A stretch of DNA of 64,000 bases from Rothia nasimurium. GTDB lineage: Bacteria; Actinomycetota; Actinomycetes; Actinomycetales; Micrococcaceae. This document shows positions 43,496 through 51,850 of the stretch, piece after piece. The DNA is taken from positions 434,001 to 498,000 of the forward strand of contig NZ_CAKMTD010000001.1 in assembly GCF_928391935.1 (NCBI RefSeq), read 5' to 3'. The position numbers were made by a program, and so were the translations under genes. How positions within the stretch are numbered: position 1 is the stretch's first letter; every line of letters starts with the position of its first letter. The notes below the pieces were generated by a model. The model saw nothing but the letters and a program-made list of their open reading frames with translations. It was not told where the DNA came from and ran no database searches.

Positions 43496-45505
43496 TTAGG
43501 CGTCCTTGTCGGTGCTGGTTTTGTGGTTGGGGGTGATGATGGGCAGGGACCCGGTGGCTGTGCGGATCTGCTCAATGGCGGCGGTGTTGGCTGAAACCTG
43601 CAGGGAGACCTCATCAACAGCCTTTTCTACGGCTTCTTCCACCTTGGCTTCAACGGCGCTTTCCACCGCCGAGTCAACGGCTTCTTCTACCTTGGCTTCT
43701 ACGGCCTTGTCGACGACTTCGCCCAGGGCGGCTTCAAGGTGGGTATCGAGGCGCTCTTCGAGGTGTTCGCCAACGGCGGCCCCTACGGCTGCGCTGACGC
43801 GGTCTTCGACCCCTTCGTCCATCATCTTGTTGACCCGGTTTTCAACATGGGAGGCAACCGAGGCGTGGATTTCCTGGCGGGCGCTGCGGCGCTGGGCACG
43901 CACGAAGAGGCGGTGTTCAACACTCAGGGCCTTGTAGAGGGAGAGGCACATGAGCAGGATAACCACGGAGAAGGGCAGGGCGGTAAGAATGGCGACGGTC
44001 TGGATGGCTGAGAGCGATTCAGTCCCGCCGATGACGATGAGGGAAATAGCGGTTGCGGCTGCCACCAGCACCCAGAAGACCCTGATCCAGGTCTTGGGTT
44101 CGGGGGACCCGTTGGTGGAGAGCATACCGAGCACCAGGGCCCCGGAGTCTGCTGAGGTCACAAAGAAGACCGTAATCAGGATGACTGCCCCCAAGGTGAG
44201 CACGGCTCCGCCGGGGAGGTTGTGGAACATCTGGAAGAGGGCGTTTTCAGCTGATACGCTACCGTCTTCGCTGACCAGGCTGGCGCCTGTGCCAAAGAGT
44301 TCCTGGTGTAGGGCGGTACCGCCCAGCACAGAGAACCAGAAGAAGGAGGTCAGGGCAGGTACCAGCAGGACGCCGGTGACGAACTCCCGCACGGAACGTC
44401 CCTTAGAGACACGGGCAATGAACATGCCGACGAAGGGCGACCAGGAGATCCACCAGCCCCAGTAGAAGGTGGTCCAGGCTGCCTGGAACTGCTCCCCGTC
44501 CACCCCATAGAGGGCCAGGGTTTCAAAAGTCATGGCGACGACGTTTTGCAGGTAGTTGCCAATGGAGCCTACAAAGTTGCGGAAGAGGAAGAGGGTGGGG
44601 CCAGCCAGCAGGACGAAGATGCAGAGGATCGCAGCAAGGGCCAGGTTGCCGTTGGAAAGCCATTTCATGCCTTTTTCCAGGCCGGTGACGACCGAGAAAA
44701 GGGTGATGCCCATGAGCACCACGATGATGCCGACCAGCCAGGTATTCCCCTGGGCAGGGATGTTCATATAGCCCAGGCCTGCGGCAATCTGCATGACGCC
44801 CAGACCCAGGGAGGTAGCAACGCCAAAAAGGGTGCCGACGAGGGCGACAACGTCAATGATGTCACCTGCTGCCCCCTTGACCCGGTCGCCCAGCAGGGGC
44901 TTGAGGGAGTAGCGGATAGACAGGGGCAGTTTGAGGCGGTGGGTGGCATAGGCAATGGCCAGACCCACAATGACGTAGATAGCCCAGGGATGCAGACCCC
45001 AGTGCAGGAAGGACTGGCTCATGGCGGCTTGGGCTATTTGCTCGCTGGTTCCGTTGCCGACGCCGGGGCGGGGATCAACGTAATGCATGAGGGGTTCGGT
45101 GGCCCCGTAGAAGACCAGGCCGATGCCCATACCGGCGGCAAAGAGGAAGGCAAACCAGGTCATAAAGGGGTAGGCGGGTTCGTCGTCGTCCTCACCCAGT
45201 TTGATATCGCCCATGCGGGAGAAGCCCAGGTAGAGGGCAAAAATAACGAAGAAGGCGACGATGGCGACGTAGTACCAGCCAAAGTAGTTGATGACGTCGG
45301 CCTGCAGGGCGTCGAAGAGGGCCTTGGTTTTGGTGGGAAAGGCCAGGGTCAGCCCGATGAAGATTGCCATGATGACGGCGGCGGGGATGAAGACTTTGGG
45401 GGCTAGGTTGCCTTCGCGCATGTTGGCTTTGGTTGCCCGGTCGATATCTCCCTTTCTCAGGTCGGGCCCGGTGCCGGGCGGAGTCAGGGTTTTGCTTTTG
45501 TTCAT
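43496..45505 (-). CDS. BCCT-family osmoprotectant transporter with long helical C-tail
   Basis: A 669-residue betaine/choline/carnitine transporter. The twelve-helix core contains the family signature around WTTFYWGWWISWSPFVGMFIARVS and the glycine-rich GMGIGLVFYGATEP helix. The core ends near residue 545. The last 120 residues are a charged, Ala/Val/Glu-rich amphipathic helix with repeated VEAKVEEAV and related units, ending in a short polar tail. BetP-type osmosensors have a shorter, basic C-tail, so this acidic coiled-coil-like tail is unusual. ATG 45505 has AGAGG upstream. Substrate is not assigned. Confidence 0.9.
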   Translation of the reverse strand: MNKSKTLTPPGTGPDLRKGDIDRATKANMREGNLAPKVFIPAAVIMAIFIGLTLAFPTKTKALFDALQADVINYFGWYYVAIVAFFVIFALYLGFSRMGDIKLGEDDDEPAYPFMTWFAFLFAAGMGIGLVFYGATEPLMHYVDPRPGVGNGTSEQIAQAAMSQSFLHWGLHPWAIYVIVGLAIAYATHRLKLPLSIRYSLKPLLGDRVKGAAGDIIDVVALVGTLFGVATSLGLGVMQIAAGLGYMNIPAQGNTWLVGIIVVLMGITLFSVVTGLEKGMKWLSNGNLALAAILCIFVLLAGPTLFLFRNFVGSIGNYLQNVVAMTFETLALYGVDGEQFQAAWTTFYWGWWISWSPFVGMFIARVSKGRSVREFVTGVLLVPALTSFFWFSVLGGTALHQELFGTGASLVSEDGSVSAENALFQMFHNLPGGAVLTLGAVILITVFFVTSADSGALVLGMLSTNGSPEPKTWIRVFWVLVAAATAISLIVIGGTESLSAIQTVAILTALPFSVVILLMCLSLYKALSVEHRLFVRAQRRSARQEIHASVASHVENRVNKMMDEGVEDRVSAAVGAAVGEHLEERLDTHLEAALGEVVDKAVEAKVEEAVDSAVESAVEAKVEEAVEKAVDEVSLQVSANTAAIEQIRTATGSLPIITPNHKTSTDKDA

Positions 45506-45917
45506 GGAAATACCTCTAGTTTCTGAGTCTTCTTCGTGTTTTGTATTCGACCACGTATGTGGGCAGGACGATTTCTGCGGCAGTTGTTTTGAACCGTCGC
45601 GCCTTCCGTCGAGGCAGGTGCTGGGGCTGGTACCTAGCGGATCTGGGCCGTGTCGCATGACGACCAGGGCGCACGAGTAACCAGGGCAGCACCTGCCTGC
45701 CTTAAACCAATAATAACACCACTGATTATCAGCATGGATATTTTCCCTACCCCGGCCATCCCAGTCCACCCCCACCCGTCCAGCTCCTATCTCCCCACCA
45801 AGACCCCACAAGAAAAGCCGAAAAACCATATCCATCACACCCAAAGCAGAACCAAAACCAACCAAACAGCCATAAAATAGGTAAAGGAAAACCACTCCCG
45901 AGAGGAAGGCAGAGCCC
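45506..45917. other. divergent region upstream of the BCCT gene and pgi
   Basis: This 412-bp gap holds no coding region I can support. The BCCT side contains the 12-bp-arm structure described next. A dyad CTGATTATCAG lies at about 45722-45732, followed by A/T-rich DNA that could hold both promoters. The pgi side (45760-45890) is C/A-rich; GAGAGGAAGG is the pgi ribosome binding site. Confidence 0.5.
45612..45698 (-). ncRNA. possible structured 5' leader of the BCCT gene
   Basis: Perfect 12-bp arms AGGCAGGTGCTG (45612-45623) and CAGCACCTGCCT (45687-45698) close a 63-nt, GC-rich internal region that can form further pairings (CCCTGG repeats with CCAG). It lies about 105 nt upstream of the BCCT start, in the likely mRNA leader. 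It matches no riboswitch class I can recognise. It could also be a DNA-level dyad. Confidence 0.4.
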
Positions 45918-47597
45918 ATGTCTCGCCCCGCCATCACCGACCCCACCACCACCGCAGCCTGGAACAAGCTCACCGACCACAAGGCCGCCCTCACCCCCGA
46001 TCTTCGCGCCTGGTTCGCAGCAGATCCGGCCCGCGCCGACAAGCTCACCTTCTCAGCAGCTGACCTCTACGTCGATCTCTCCAAGAACCTCATCACCGAT
46101 GAGACCCTGGCCCTGCTGACTCAGCTGGCTGACGAGGTTAACCTCGAAGAGCGCCGGGCCGCCATGTTTACCGGCGAACACATCAACGTCACCGAAGACC
46201 GCGCCGTCCTGCACACCGCCCTGCGCCGCCCCGCAGGCATGGAACCCAAGCTCGTCGTTGACGGCCAGGACATCGACACCGACGTCCACGAGGTCCTCGC
46301 TAAGATTTATGACTTTGCCGACCGCGTCCGCTCCGGTGAATGGGTAGGTATCACCGGCAAGCGTATCGAAACCGTTGTCAACATCGGCATTGGCGGCTCC
46401 GATCTGGGTCCCGTCATGGTCTATGAGGCCCTGAAGCCCTACGCCCAGCCCGGCCTGACTGCCCGTTTTATCTCCAACATCGACCCCACCGACGCTGCCG
46501 AGACAGTCAAGGATCTGGATCCCGAGACCACCCTCTTCATCGTCGCTTCCAAGACCTTTGGCACCCTAGAAACCCTCACCAACGCCCGCGTCTGCCGTGA
46601 CTGGTTGCTAACCTCTCTGCGCGAGGCCGGTGCCCTGGAAGGTAAGGACGACAAGGAAGCCGTTGCCGCCCACTTCGTCGCCGTCTCCACCGCCCTGGAT
46701 AAGGTCGAAGCCTTCGGTATCAACCCCGAGAACGCTTTTGGCTTCTGGAACTGGGTGGGCGGGCGCTACTCCGTCGATTCTGCTATCGGCACCCCCCTGG
46801 CCATTGTGCTCGGCCCCGATGTCTTCGAGCAGTTCCTGGCAGGCTTCCACGCCATGGACGAGCACTTCCGCACCGCTCCCCTGGCCCAGAACGTCCCTGC
46901 CCTCATGGGTCTGCTGAACATCTGGAACGTCAACTTCCTCGGTGCTGAAACCCACGCCGTCCTCCCCTACGACCAGTACCTGCACCGCTTCCCCGCCTAC
47001 CTGCAGCAGCTGACCATGGAGTCCAACGGCAAGTCCGTTCGTGCGGACGGCAAGCCCGTCACCACCGCCACCGGTGAAGTCTTCTGGGGTGAGCCCGGCA
47101 CCAACGGCCAGCACGCCTTCTACCAGCTCATCCACCAGGGCACCCGCCTGATTCCCGCCGACTTCATCGCCTTCGCCAACCCGGTTCACGCAACCCGCGA
47201 CGGCGAGCAGGACGTCCACGAGCTCTTCCTGGCCAACTTCTTCGCCCAGACCAAGGCCCTGGCCTTCGGCAAGACCGCCGACGAGGTCCGCGCTGAGGGC
47301 ACCGCCGAAGAGATCGTCTCAGCCCGCGTCTTCTCAGGTAACCGCCCCACCACCTCCATCATGGCCGCCCAGCTGACCCCTGCCGTCCTGGGCCAGCTCA
47401 TCGCCCTCTACGAACACATCACCTTCGTCCAGGGCATTGTCTGGGGTATTGACTCCTTCGACCAGTGGGGTGTTGAACTCGGCAAGCAGCTGGCCCTGCA
47501 GCTTGCCCCCGCCGTGGGCGGCGACCGCGAGGTTCTTGCTCAGCAGGATTCCTCAACCCAGGGCCTGATTGGTTTCTACCTGGAGAATCGCAACTAG
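45918..47597 (+). CDS. pgi: glucose-6-phosphate isomerase
   Basis: A 559-residue isomerase of glycolysis and gluconeogenesis, interconverting glucose-6-phosphate and fructose-6-phosphate. Signatures: [17 protein letters not shown] near residue 157, [14 protein letters not shown] near 212, [16 protein letters not shown] near 276, and [16 protein letters not shown] near 510 (PGI signature 2). ATG 45918 has GAGAGGAAGG upstream. It ends at repeat copy B. Confidence 0.97.
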   Translation: MSRPAITDPTTTAAWNKLTDHKAALTPDLRAWFAADPARADKLTFSAADLYVDLSKNLITDETLALLTQLADEVNLEERRAAMFTGEHINVTEDRAVLHTALRRPAGMEPKLVVDGQDIDTDVHEVLAKIYDFADRVRSGEWVGITGKRIETVVNIGIGGSDLGPVMVYEALKPYAQPGLTARFISNIDPTDAAETVKDLDPETTLFIVASKTFGTLETLTNARVCRDWLLTSLREAGALEGKDDKEAVAAHFVAVSTALDKVEAFGINPENAFGFWNWVGGRYSVDSAIGTPLAIVLGPDVFEQFLAGFHAMDEHFRTAPLAQNVPALMGLLNIWNVNFLGAETHAVLPYDQYLHRFPAYLQQLTMESNGKSVRADGKPVTTATGEVFWGEPGTNGQHAFYQLIHQGTRLIPADFIAFANPVHATRDGEQDVHELFLANFFAQTKALAFGKTADEVRAEGTAEEIVSARVFSGNRPTTSIMAAQLTPAVLGQLIALYEHITFVQGIVWGIDSFDQWGVELGKQLALQLAPAVGGDREVLAQQDSSTQGLIGFYLENRN

Positions 47598-47607
47598 TAT
47601 CGCTTCA

Positions 47608-47705
47608 GCTGGACGCCCCTTGGCCGACTAACCTTCTTGGTCTCGCCCTGGAGGGCTCGCCCAATTCATGCCAGCCCCAGCCAGTCGGCTGCAGGGGCGT
47701 CCAGC
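47608..47705. repeat. large covarying inverted repeat, copy B
   Basis: 13-bp perfect arms GCTGGACGCCCCT (47608-47620) and complement (47693-47705). A second paired segment GCCGACT (47623-47629) matches AGTCGGC (47683-47689). The core reads CTAACCTTCTTGG on the left and AATTCATGCCAG-CCCCAGCCAGTCGGC on the right, close to copy A. It lies just after pgi, in a convergent gap. Confidence 0.7.
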
Positions 47706-47736
47706 CTTCGCCCAGGCAAACATGCCAACTAGCATA

Positions 47737-47769
47737 AGGCCCCGGTAACTTCGTGAGTTACCGGGGTCT
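47737..47769. terminator. bidirectional terminator between pgi and pcp
   Basis: An 11-bp stem CCCCGGTAACT with a TCGTG loop, flanked by AAGG and TCTT. Confidence 0.75.
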
Positions 47770-47773
47770 TGCG

Positions 47774-48451
47774 TTAAAGCTGGGCAAGTGTAGTAAGAAC
47801 GGCCTGTTCGATTATTTCGATGACCTGAGCCTCGGGCAGGGTGGGCATGTCCTCCCCTTCCACTCCCCCGGTATCCGCGCTGGCTGTGACGGACGGACGT
47901 TCGGGCCCGGCCCCTGCCGCCCCGTCGGCGTCGGGGTGGGTGAGGGGGATATGGATAAAACCGGCAGGGATGGTACCTGCCGTTGCGTGCATGAGCTCGT
48001 AGAAGACATGGTTGCACACGTAAGTGCCAGCGGTATAGGAGAGTTCAATGGGCAGGCCCTGGGCAGCTAACCGATCAAAAATCTCCCGGGTGGGCAGGGT
48101 GGAAAAGTAGGCTGCTGGGCCCCCTTCCTGAATTGCCTCATCCATAAGCTGGGCCCCGGCATTATCCGGAATCCTGGCCGAATCGAGGTTGATAGCAACC
48201 CGCTCCAGGCTGACCTTGTCACGCCCGGCAGCAACCCCCAAGCTCACAGCAAGATCCGGCTGCACGTCCCTGAGGGCCTGGCCAAGGGCCCTACTCGATC
48301 CAACGAACTCAACCGGTAGCTCCCGGACGTCAACGGTGAGGTGCGGGGCTGAGATGGCCAGAGCCGAGCGGACGCCCTCAGCCACGGCCTGGGAAGGATT
48401 GACAGGCACTCCGGGAAAGGGGCCAAAACAGGTGAGAAGTAGGGTCGGCAT
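47774..48451 (-). CDS. pcp: pyroglutamyl-peptidase I
   Basis: A 225-residue cysteine peptidase (C15) removing N-terminal pyroglutamate. The N-terminal TCFGPFPGVPVNPSQ is typical, YVCNHVFYELMH near residue 143 contains the catalytic Cys, and AGFIHIPLTHPD near 162 the catalytic His. A Pro/Gly-rich, acidic stretch (DADGAAGAGPERPS) separates it from the C-terminal helix. ATG 48451 is three codons inside the open frame and gives the family start MPTLLLTCFGPF. Confidence 0.92.
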   Translation of the reverse strand: MPTLLLTCFGPFPGVPVNPSQAVAEGVRSALAISAPHLTVDVRELPVEFVGSSRALGQALRDVQPDLAVSLGVAAGRDKVSLERVAINLDSARIPDNAGAQLMDEAIQEGGPAAYFSTLPTREIFDRLAAQGLPIELSYTAGTYVCNHVFYELMHATAGTIPAGFIHIPLTHPDADGAAGAGPERPSVTASADTGGVEGEDMPTLPEAQVIEIIEQAVLTTLAQL

Positions 48452-48470
48452 GGTTAGCACTATCCTTCTG

Positions 48471-48476
48471 TATTCT
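48471..48476 (+). promoter_or_regulatory. -10 box of a probably leaderless promoter (DUF805-like gene)
   Basis: TATTCT, TAAGGTT, then ATG 48484. Confidence 0.45.
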
Positions 48477-48483
48477 TAAGGTT

Positions 48484-48921
48484 ATGTCTCACAACAAGCC
48501 TACTCGTTTGCAAAAGACTCCGGTGCTGACTGAAGATACTCCCGAGGCCCTGGCCTTCGGTGGCTTTGACGATGATGAGCAAGCCCAGTTGGAGCACCGG
48601 GCCCCTGCAGTTCCCGAGAACGTAGGCTTCTGGCGGGCCGTCCGCCTCTTCTACCGCCACTACTGGAACAGCCAGGGTGGGGCGTCGGCTAGCGAATTTT
48701 GGTTGGCCCTGATTTGGGTAGTGGCAGGAACTGTGATCTATGTGGGTGTGACCATCTGGCTCAATTACCTCACCCTGGCCGAAGACGCCGAATCCCTGCT
48801 CAGGACCCTCTTCATGTTCCTGGTCATTACCAATCCGCTCTGGATCGCCATGAATATCGGCCCCACCCTCACCCTGATCAAGCGCCGCCGTAACCAGCTG
48901 AGGGCTGACAGGAAATCATAG
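48484..48921 (+). CDS. small membrane protein, DUF805-like
   Basis: A 145-residue protein. After 50 polar residues, the segment FWRAVRLFYRHYWNSQGGASASEFWLALIWV resembles the start of DUF805 (aromatic, then a Ser/Arg-containing turn before EFW). Two hydrophobic segments follow (about 73-95 and 106-130) and a basic end (KRRRNQLRADRKS). The usual RRLHD motif of DUF805 is missing, so it is a short or diverged member. Function unknown. Confidence 0.65.
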   Translation: MSHNKPTRLQKTPVLTEDTPEALAFGGFDDDEQAQLEHRAPAVPENVGFWRAVRLFYRHYWNSQGGASASEFWLALIWVVAGTVIYVGVTIWLNYLTLAEDAESLLRTLFMFLVITNPLWIAMNIGPTLTLIKRRRNQLRADRKS

Positions 48922-48935
48922 ACGGTACAAGCATA

Positions 48936-48997
48936 AGGACGGCCTCGCCCCCTTTCCCGGCTGAGGAAAGGTGGGCGGGGCCGTCCTCGTCTTTTCT
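48936..48997. terminator. terminator between the DUF805-like and S9 peptidase genes
   Basis: A 15-bp stem with one G-T pair (AGGACGGCCTCGCCC / GGGCGGGGCCGTCCT), an inner CCTTTCC/GGAAAGG extension, then CGTCTTTT. Confidence 0.8.
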
Positions 48998-49004
48998 GCG
49001 GCAC

Positions 49005-51011
49005 CTAGCCCAGAATCTCAGGGGCCTGGAAGTCCTGACCCAGCAGGTGCTGGTTCAGCCAGGCGGTGAAGACCCGGTACCAGAGGCGGGAGTTGCCGGG
49101 CTTAAGGATCCAGTGGCCCTCGTCCGGGAAATAAAGATACTTGTGGCCTAGATCCGGTGAGTGCCGCTGCAGATCTGCCCAGAGGTGGTGGGCCTGGCCG
49201 ATGGGCACACGGTAGTCCTTATCCCCGTGGATCACCAGCATGGGCGCTGCAATCTCTGCAGCCGTGTGGCAGGGAGAAATCGAATGGCCTTCTCCGCCGT
49301 GCTCAATCTTCCACTCGTGCCACATGCCGTTATCTGAGAGGAAGTACATGGTGCCGTAATCCCAGATAGAGGCGTGGGTGACGTAGCACTTGAAGCGGGT
49401 TCCGGCCCGGCCTGCTACCCAGTTGGTCATGAAACCGCCGTAGGATCCGCCGGTAAAGGCGGCATTGTTGCCGTCGATATCGGGGCGTTTTGATACTTCT
49501 TCTACCACCTGCATGATGTCGGTGTAGGGGGTGCCGCCCAGGTCGTCGCCACCGCGATCGAGCATGTGCTGGCCGTAGCCGGTGGAAATAGCCGGGTCAG
49601 GCAGGAGCACGGCGTAGCCTGCTTCGGTAAAGACCCAGGGATTCCAGCGGTAGGTCCAGGAGTTCCAGGAGCCCCAGGGCCCGCCGTGGGCAAAGACCAC
49701 AAGCGGACGCGGCCCGTCGGCGTCCCCCTCGGGTAGGGCCAGGAAGGAGGTGATTTGGGTACCGTCTTCAGCGGTGGTGGTCAGCCGTTCGAGACGGCCG
49801 GGGGCCCGCAACTCCTCGACGGGGGCAGGGATCCGGGTGACCTCGCCGCTGGCCGGGTTAATCCTCACAGGGTAGGCCGAATGCTGGTGGGAGTCAGCCA
49901 GGGCAATGAGCGCCCCCTGGTTGTAGGCCAGGGCAGAGAAGTGGGTGGCGCCGTCGTCCACCAGGGCCTGGGCGTCGCCGTCCAGGGTGCCGGTGAAAAT
50001 TGCCCCGGCACCCCGGTGGTCGGTGGCGAAGGCGAAACGGGTGTCGTCGAGCCAGACAAGGTCCCCAGCCCAGCTGTCGAGTTCAGGGGCCAGGTGGGTG
50101 ATGGTGCCGGTGTCAAGGGCGTAGTGAGCAGCAGTGACCTTGAGGGACTGGCCGGGCAGCCAGCGTCGGGCCACGGTCAGGGTCAGGCCCAGGCCGCCGG
50201 GGGTGAAAGCCCCCGCACTGTAGTCGTGGGTGTCGGTTGCTTCAGCGATCAGGCGGGGCTCAGTCTGCCCGGCCAGGTCCACCAGCCAGGTGGAGTAGCG
50301 TTCGTGGATACCGCGCACCTTGGTCTGCATGGTCACAGCTGCCAGGGTGCCAGCCGGGTTGACGGTGAAGCCAGAGATAATGGCGCGGGGGCCACCGGGC
50401 AGAGGTAGGCGGGTAGCTTCGGCCTCGCCGTCCTTGACGAAAAGGGCTCGGACGCCGGTGCCCATGTCGTGGTCCCAGAAGCGGGTGGGGAACTCGGTGT
50501 AAAGAACCCCGGAGACGCCTGAGCTCTCGCGTTCATCGAGAATTTTTGCCTGCTCTTCGAGGGTGCCCCGGTGGGCCTTGGCGGTGAAGATATACCGGGG
50601 CTCTCCGTCACGGTCCCGGACCTCAAGCTGCTCTACTCCCCCGGGCCAGGTAAACACGAGTTCAGGTTCCCCGTGCTCAGGCAGGCGGTAGACGGCCTTG
50701 AGGCTCTTGGATTCTGCCTCGTCTACGTCCTTACCTAATCCAAGGTAGAGGGTGCCGCCATCGGTCACGGTGAGGACGGAAGCCCCCGACTCAGGAGCGG
50801 TTAGCGGGTAGGCTTTACCCTCCTGGCCTGCGGGAAGGGCCCAGAGGCGGGGGCGCCACTTTGCGCCGTCCTTATTCAGGGTATTGATGGTCAGCACCGG
50901 GTCGCCGGTACGGCCTGCAGCCAGCCCGACCATGCGGGGGTGTTCGATGAGCTGCGATAGGTAGGCAGCGTTTTTCTGCTGGTTGTTTTCGCTAGATGTG
51001 GTGTCAGTCAT
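49005..51011 (-). CDS. S9 family prolyl oligopeptidase / acylaminoacyl-peptidase
   Basis: A 668-residue serine peptidase. An N-terminal beta-propeller domain (about 1-390) precedes an alpha/beta-hydrolase domain with VFAHGGPWGSWNSW, the nucleophile elbow GGSYGGFMTNWVAG near residue 525, the Asp in IHGDKDYRVP near 610, and the His in DEGHWILKP near 645. No signal peptide is seen, so it degrades peptides in the cytoplasm. The frame opens at 51074, but ATG 51011 matches better, with a minus-strand TACCGT 7 nt before it. Confidence 0.92.
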   Translation of the reverse strand: MTDTTSSENNQQKNAAYLSQLIEHPRMVGLAAGRTGDPVLTINTLNKDGAKWRPRLWALPAGQEGKAYPLTAPESGASVLTVTDGGTLYLGLGKDVDEAESKSLKAVYRLPEHGEPELVFTWPGGVEQLEVRDRDGEPRYIFTAKAHRGTLEEQAKILDERESSGVSGVLYTEFPTRFWDHDMGTGVRALFVKDGEAEATRLPLPGGPRAIISGFTVNPAGTLAAVTMQTKVRGIHERYSTWLVDLAGQTEPRLIAEATDTHDYSAGAFTPGGLGLTLTVARRWLPGQSLKVTAAHYALDTGTITHLAPELDSWAGDLVWLDDTRFAFATDHRGAGAIFTGTLDGDAQALVDDGATHFSALAYNQGALIALADSHQHSAYPVRINPASGEVTRIPAPVEELRAPGRLERLTTTAEDGTQITSFLALPEGDADGPRPLVVFAHGGPWGSWNSWTYRWNPWVFTEAGYAVLLPDPAISTGYGQHMLDRGGDDLGGTPYTDIMQVVEEVSKRPDIDGNNAAFTGGSYGGFMTNWVAGRAGTRFKCYVTHASIWDYGTMYFLSDNGMWHEWKIEHGGEGHSISPCHTAAEIAAPMLVIHGDKDYRVPIGQAHHLWADLQRHSPDLGHKYLYFPDEGHWILKPGNSRLWYRVFTAWLNQHLLGQDFQAPEILG

Positions 51012-51079
51012 AGACTCTACGGTATCACCAGCGCCTGTTGAGGTGATAGCGATTTGCTCTCCCCTTCTTAACATTGCTC

Positions 51080-51760
51080 CTAGCTGACAGGCAAGCCAGC
51101 AAAAGTTCCGTCGTCCATACCTGCACCAAGGTAGGCATCTAGAATCTGCTCAGCGTGGTGCGGGGCAAGAACCCGAATAATAGCCAGAAGGTCTTTTCTT
51201 GTGTTCAGGGGTTGCTCTGCTGCCGCCGTCAAAATAGGGGCTTCTTCCGCGGCTGCCGCCCCAAAGATGATGTGCGGTGCACCGTGGATACGGTCACGAC
51301 AAATACCCAAAGCGGTGTTAAGTGCAAAGAGGTTGCGGCCTTTGATCCCGGCACGAGCGCAGGTCGCCTGATAGCTAAAGCGGCTCTGAAATTCCACCTG
51401 CATGTACAGGGTATCTACCAAGTTTTGGAGTTCAGCAACTTTTGCCTCTAGGTCTCGATACTGGGCCACGCTAACCGGGGCGTCCTCAAAATCATCGCCG
51501 GTGAGAAGAGGGAAAATATGTTGAGTATTCAGTGGGGCCTGGCTGCTGTGGTCATCGCGCGCAGGGTCGGGGTGAACCCACCGGATTTCCTCAATTTCAG
51601 CGCTGGGCGCGGCCTGCTCTAGATCAGCAACACCCCCGGCAGTTACCAAGAGGTAAACATGGGCGCGGACGGTTCGCCCCGTTTCGTTGAGGGCCGTCGC
51701 CTGGTAGGTACCCACATTCATCAAGGAATAGCTGTCGAGAACAAGGCCCAGTTCCTCGGC
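51080..51760 (-). pseudogene. NUDIX hydrolase gene, 3' part (split by transposon)
   Basis: The 3' part of a Nudix gene whose 5' part is at 55470-55642. The reading frame is open to an ATG at 51790, but the residues upstream of 51760 are transposon-encoded. The true segment starts inside the Nudix box (AEELGLVLDS), then the rest of the Nudix fold to about VHPDPARDD. A further region of about 130 residues (VAQYRDLEAKVAELQNLVDTL, KGRNLFALNTALGICRDRIHG, ... LDAYLGAGMDDG) I do not recognise; it starts with a short coiled coil. Joining the two halves at the 8-bp duplication restores a full-length protein in frame. It is probably inactive now. Confidence 0.85.
51753..51760. repeat. 8-bp target duplication, left copy (TCCTCGGC)
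   Basis: It directly precedes the transposon end TGTGACTTTG. The same 8 bp follow the other end at 55470-55477. Confidence 0.75.
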
Positions 51761-51841
51761 TGTGACTTTGTCCGCTAAAGGGCGTGACATCTTGATCGCT
51801 GTGTGGCGCCCTCAGAGTGTCCACTCGTGAGACGCGTCGCC

Positions 51842-51850
51842 GGTAGGGTG
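51842..51850. repeat. 9-bp target duplication of the IS256-family element, left copy
   Basis: GGTAGGGTG, repeated at 53289-53297 on the other side of the element. Confidence 0.75.

Noticed and set aside
45506-46048. 181-residue N-terminal extension of the BCCT transporter
   Set aside because: It would overlap the start of pgi and pass through the leader structure. ATG 45505 has AGAGG upstream and gives a normal BCCT N-terminus.
51080-51790. Complete stand-alone gene from ATG 51790
   Set aside because: The first ten residues come from the transposon end, and the Nudix box is cut in half. Joining to 55470-55642 explains it better.
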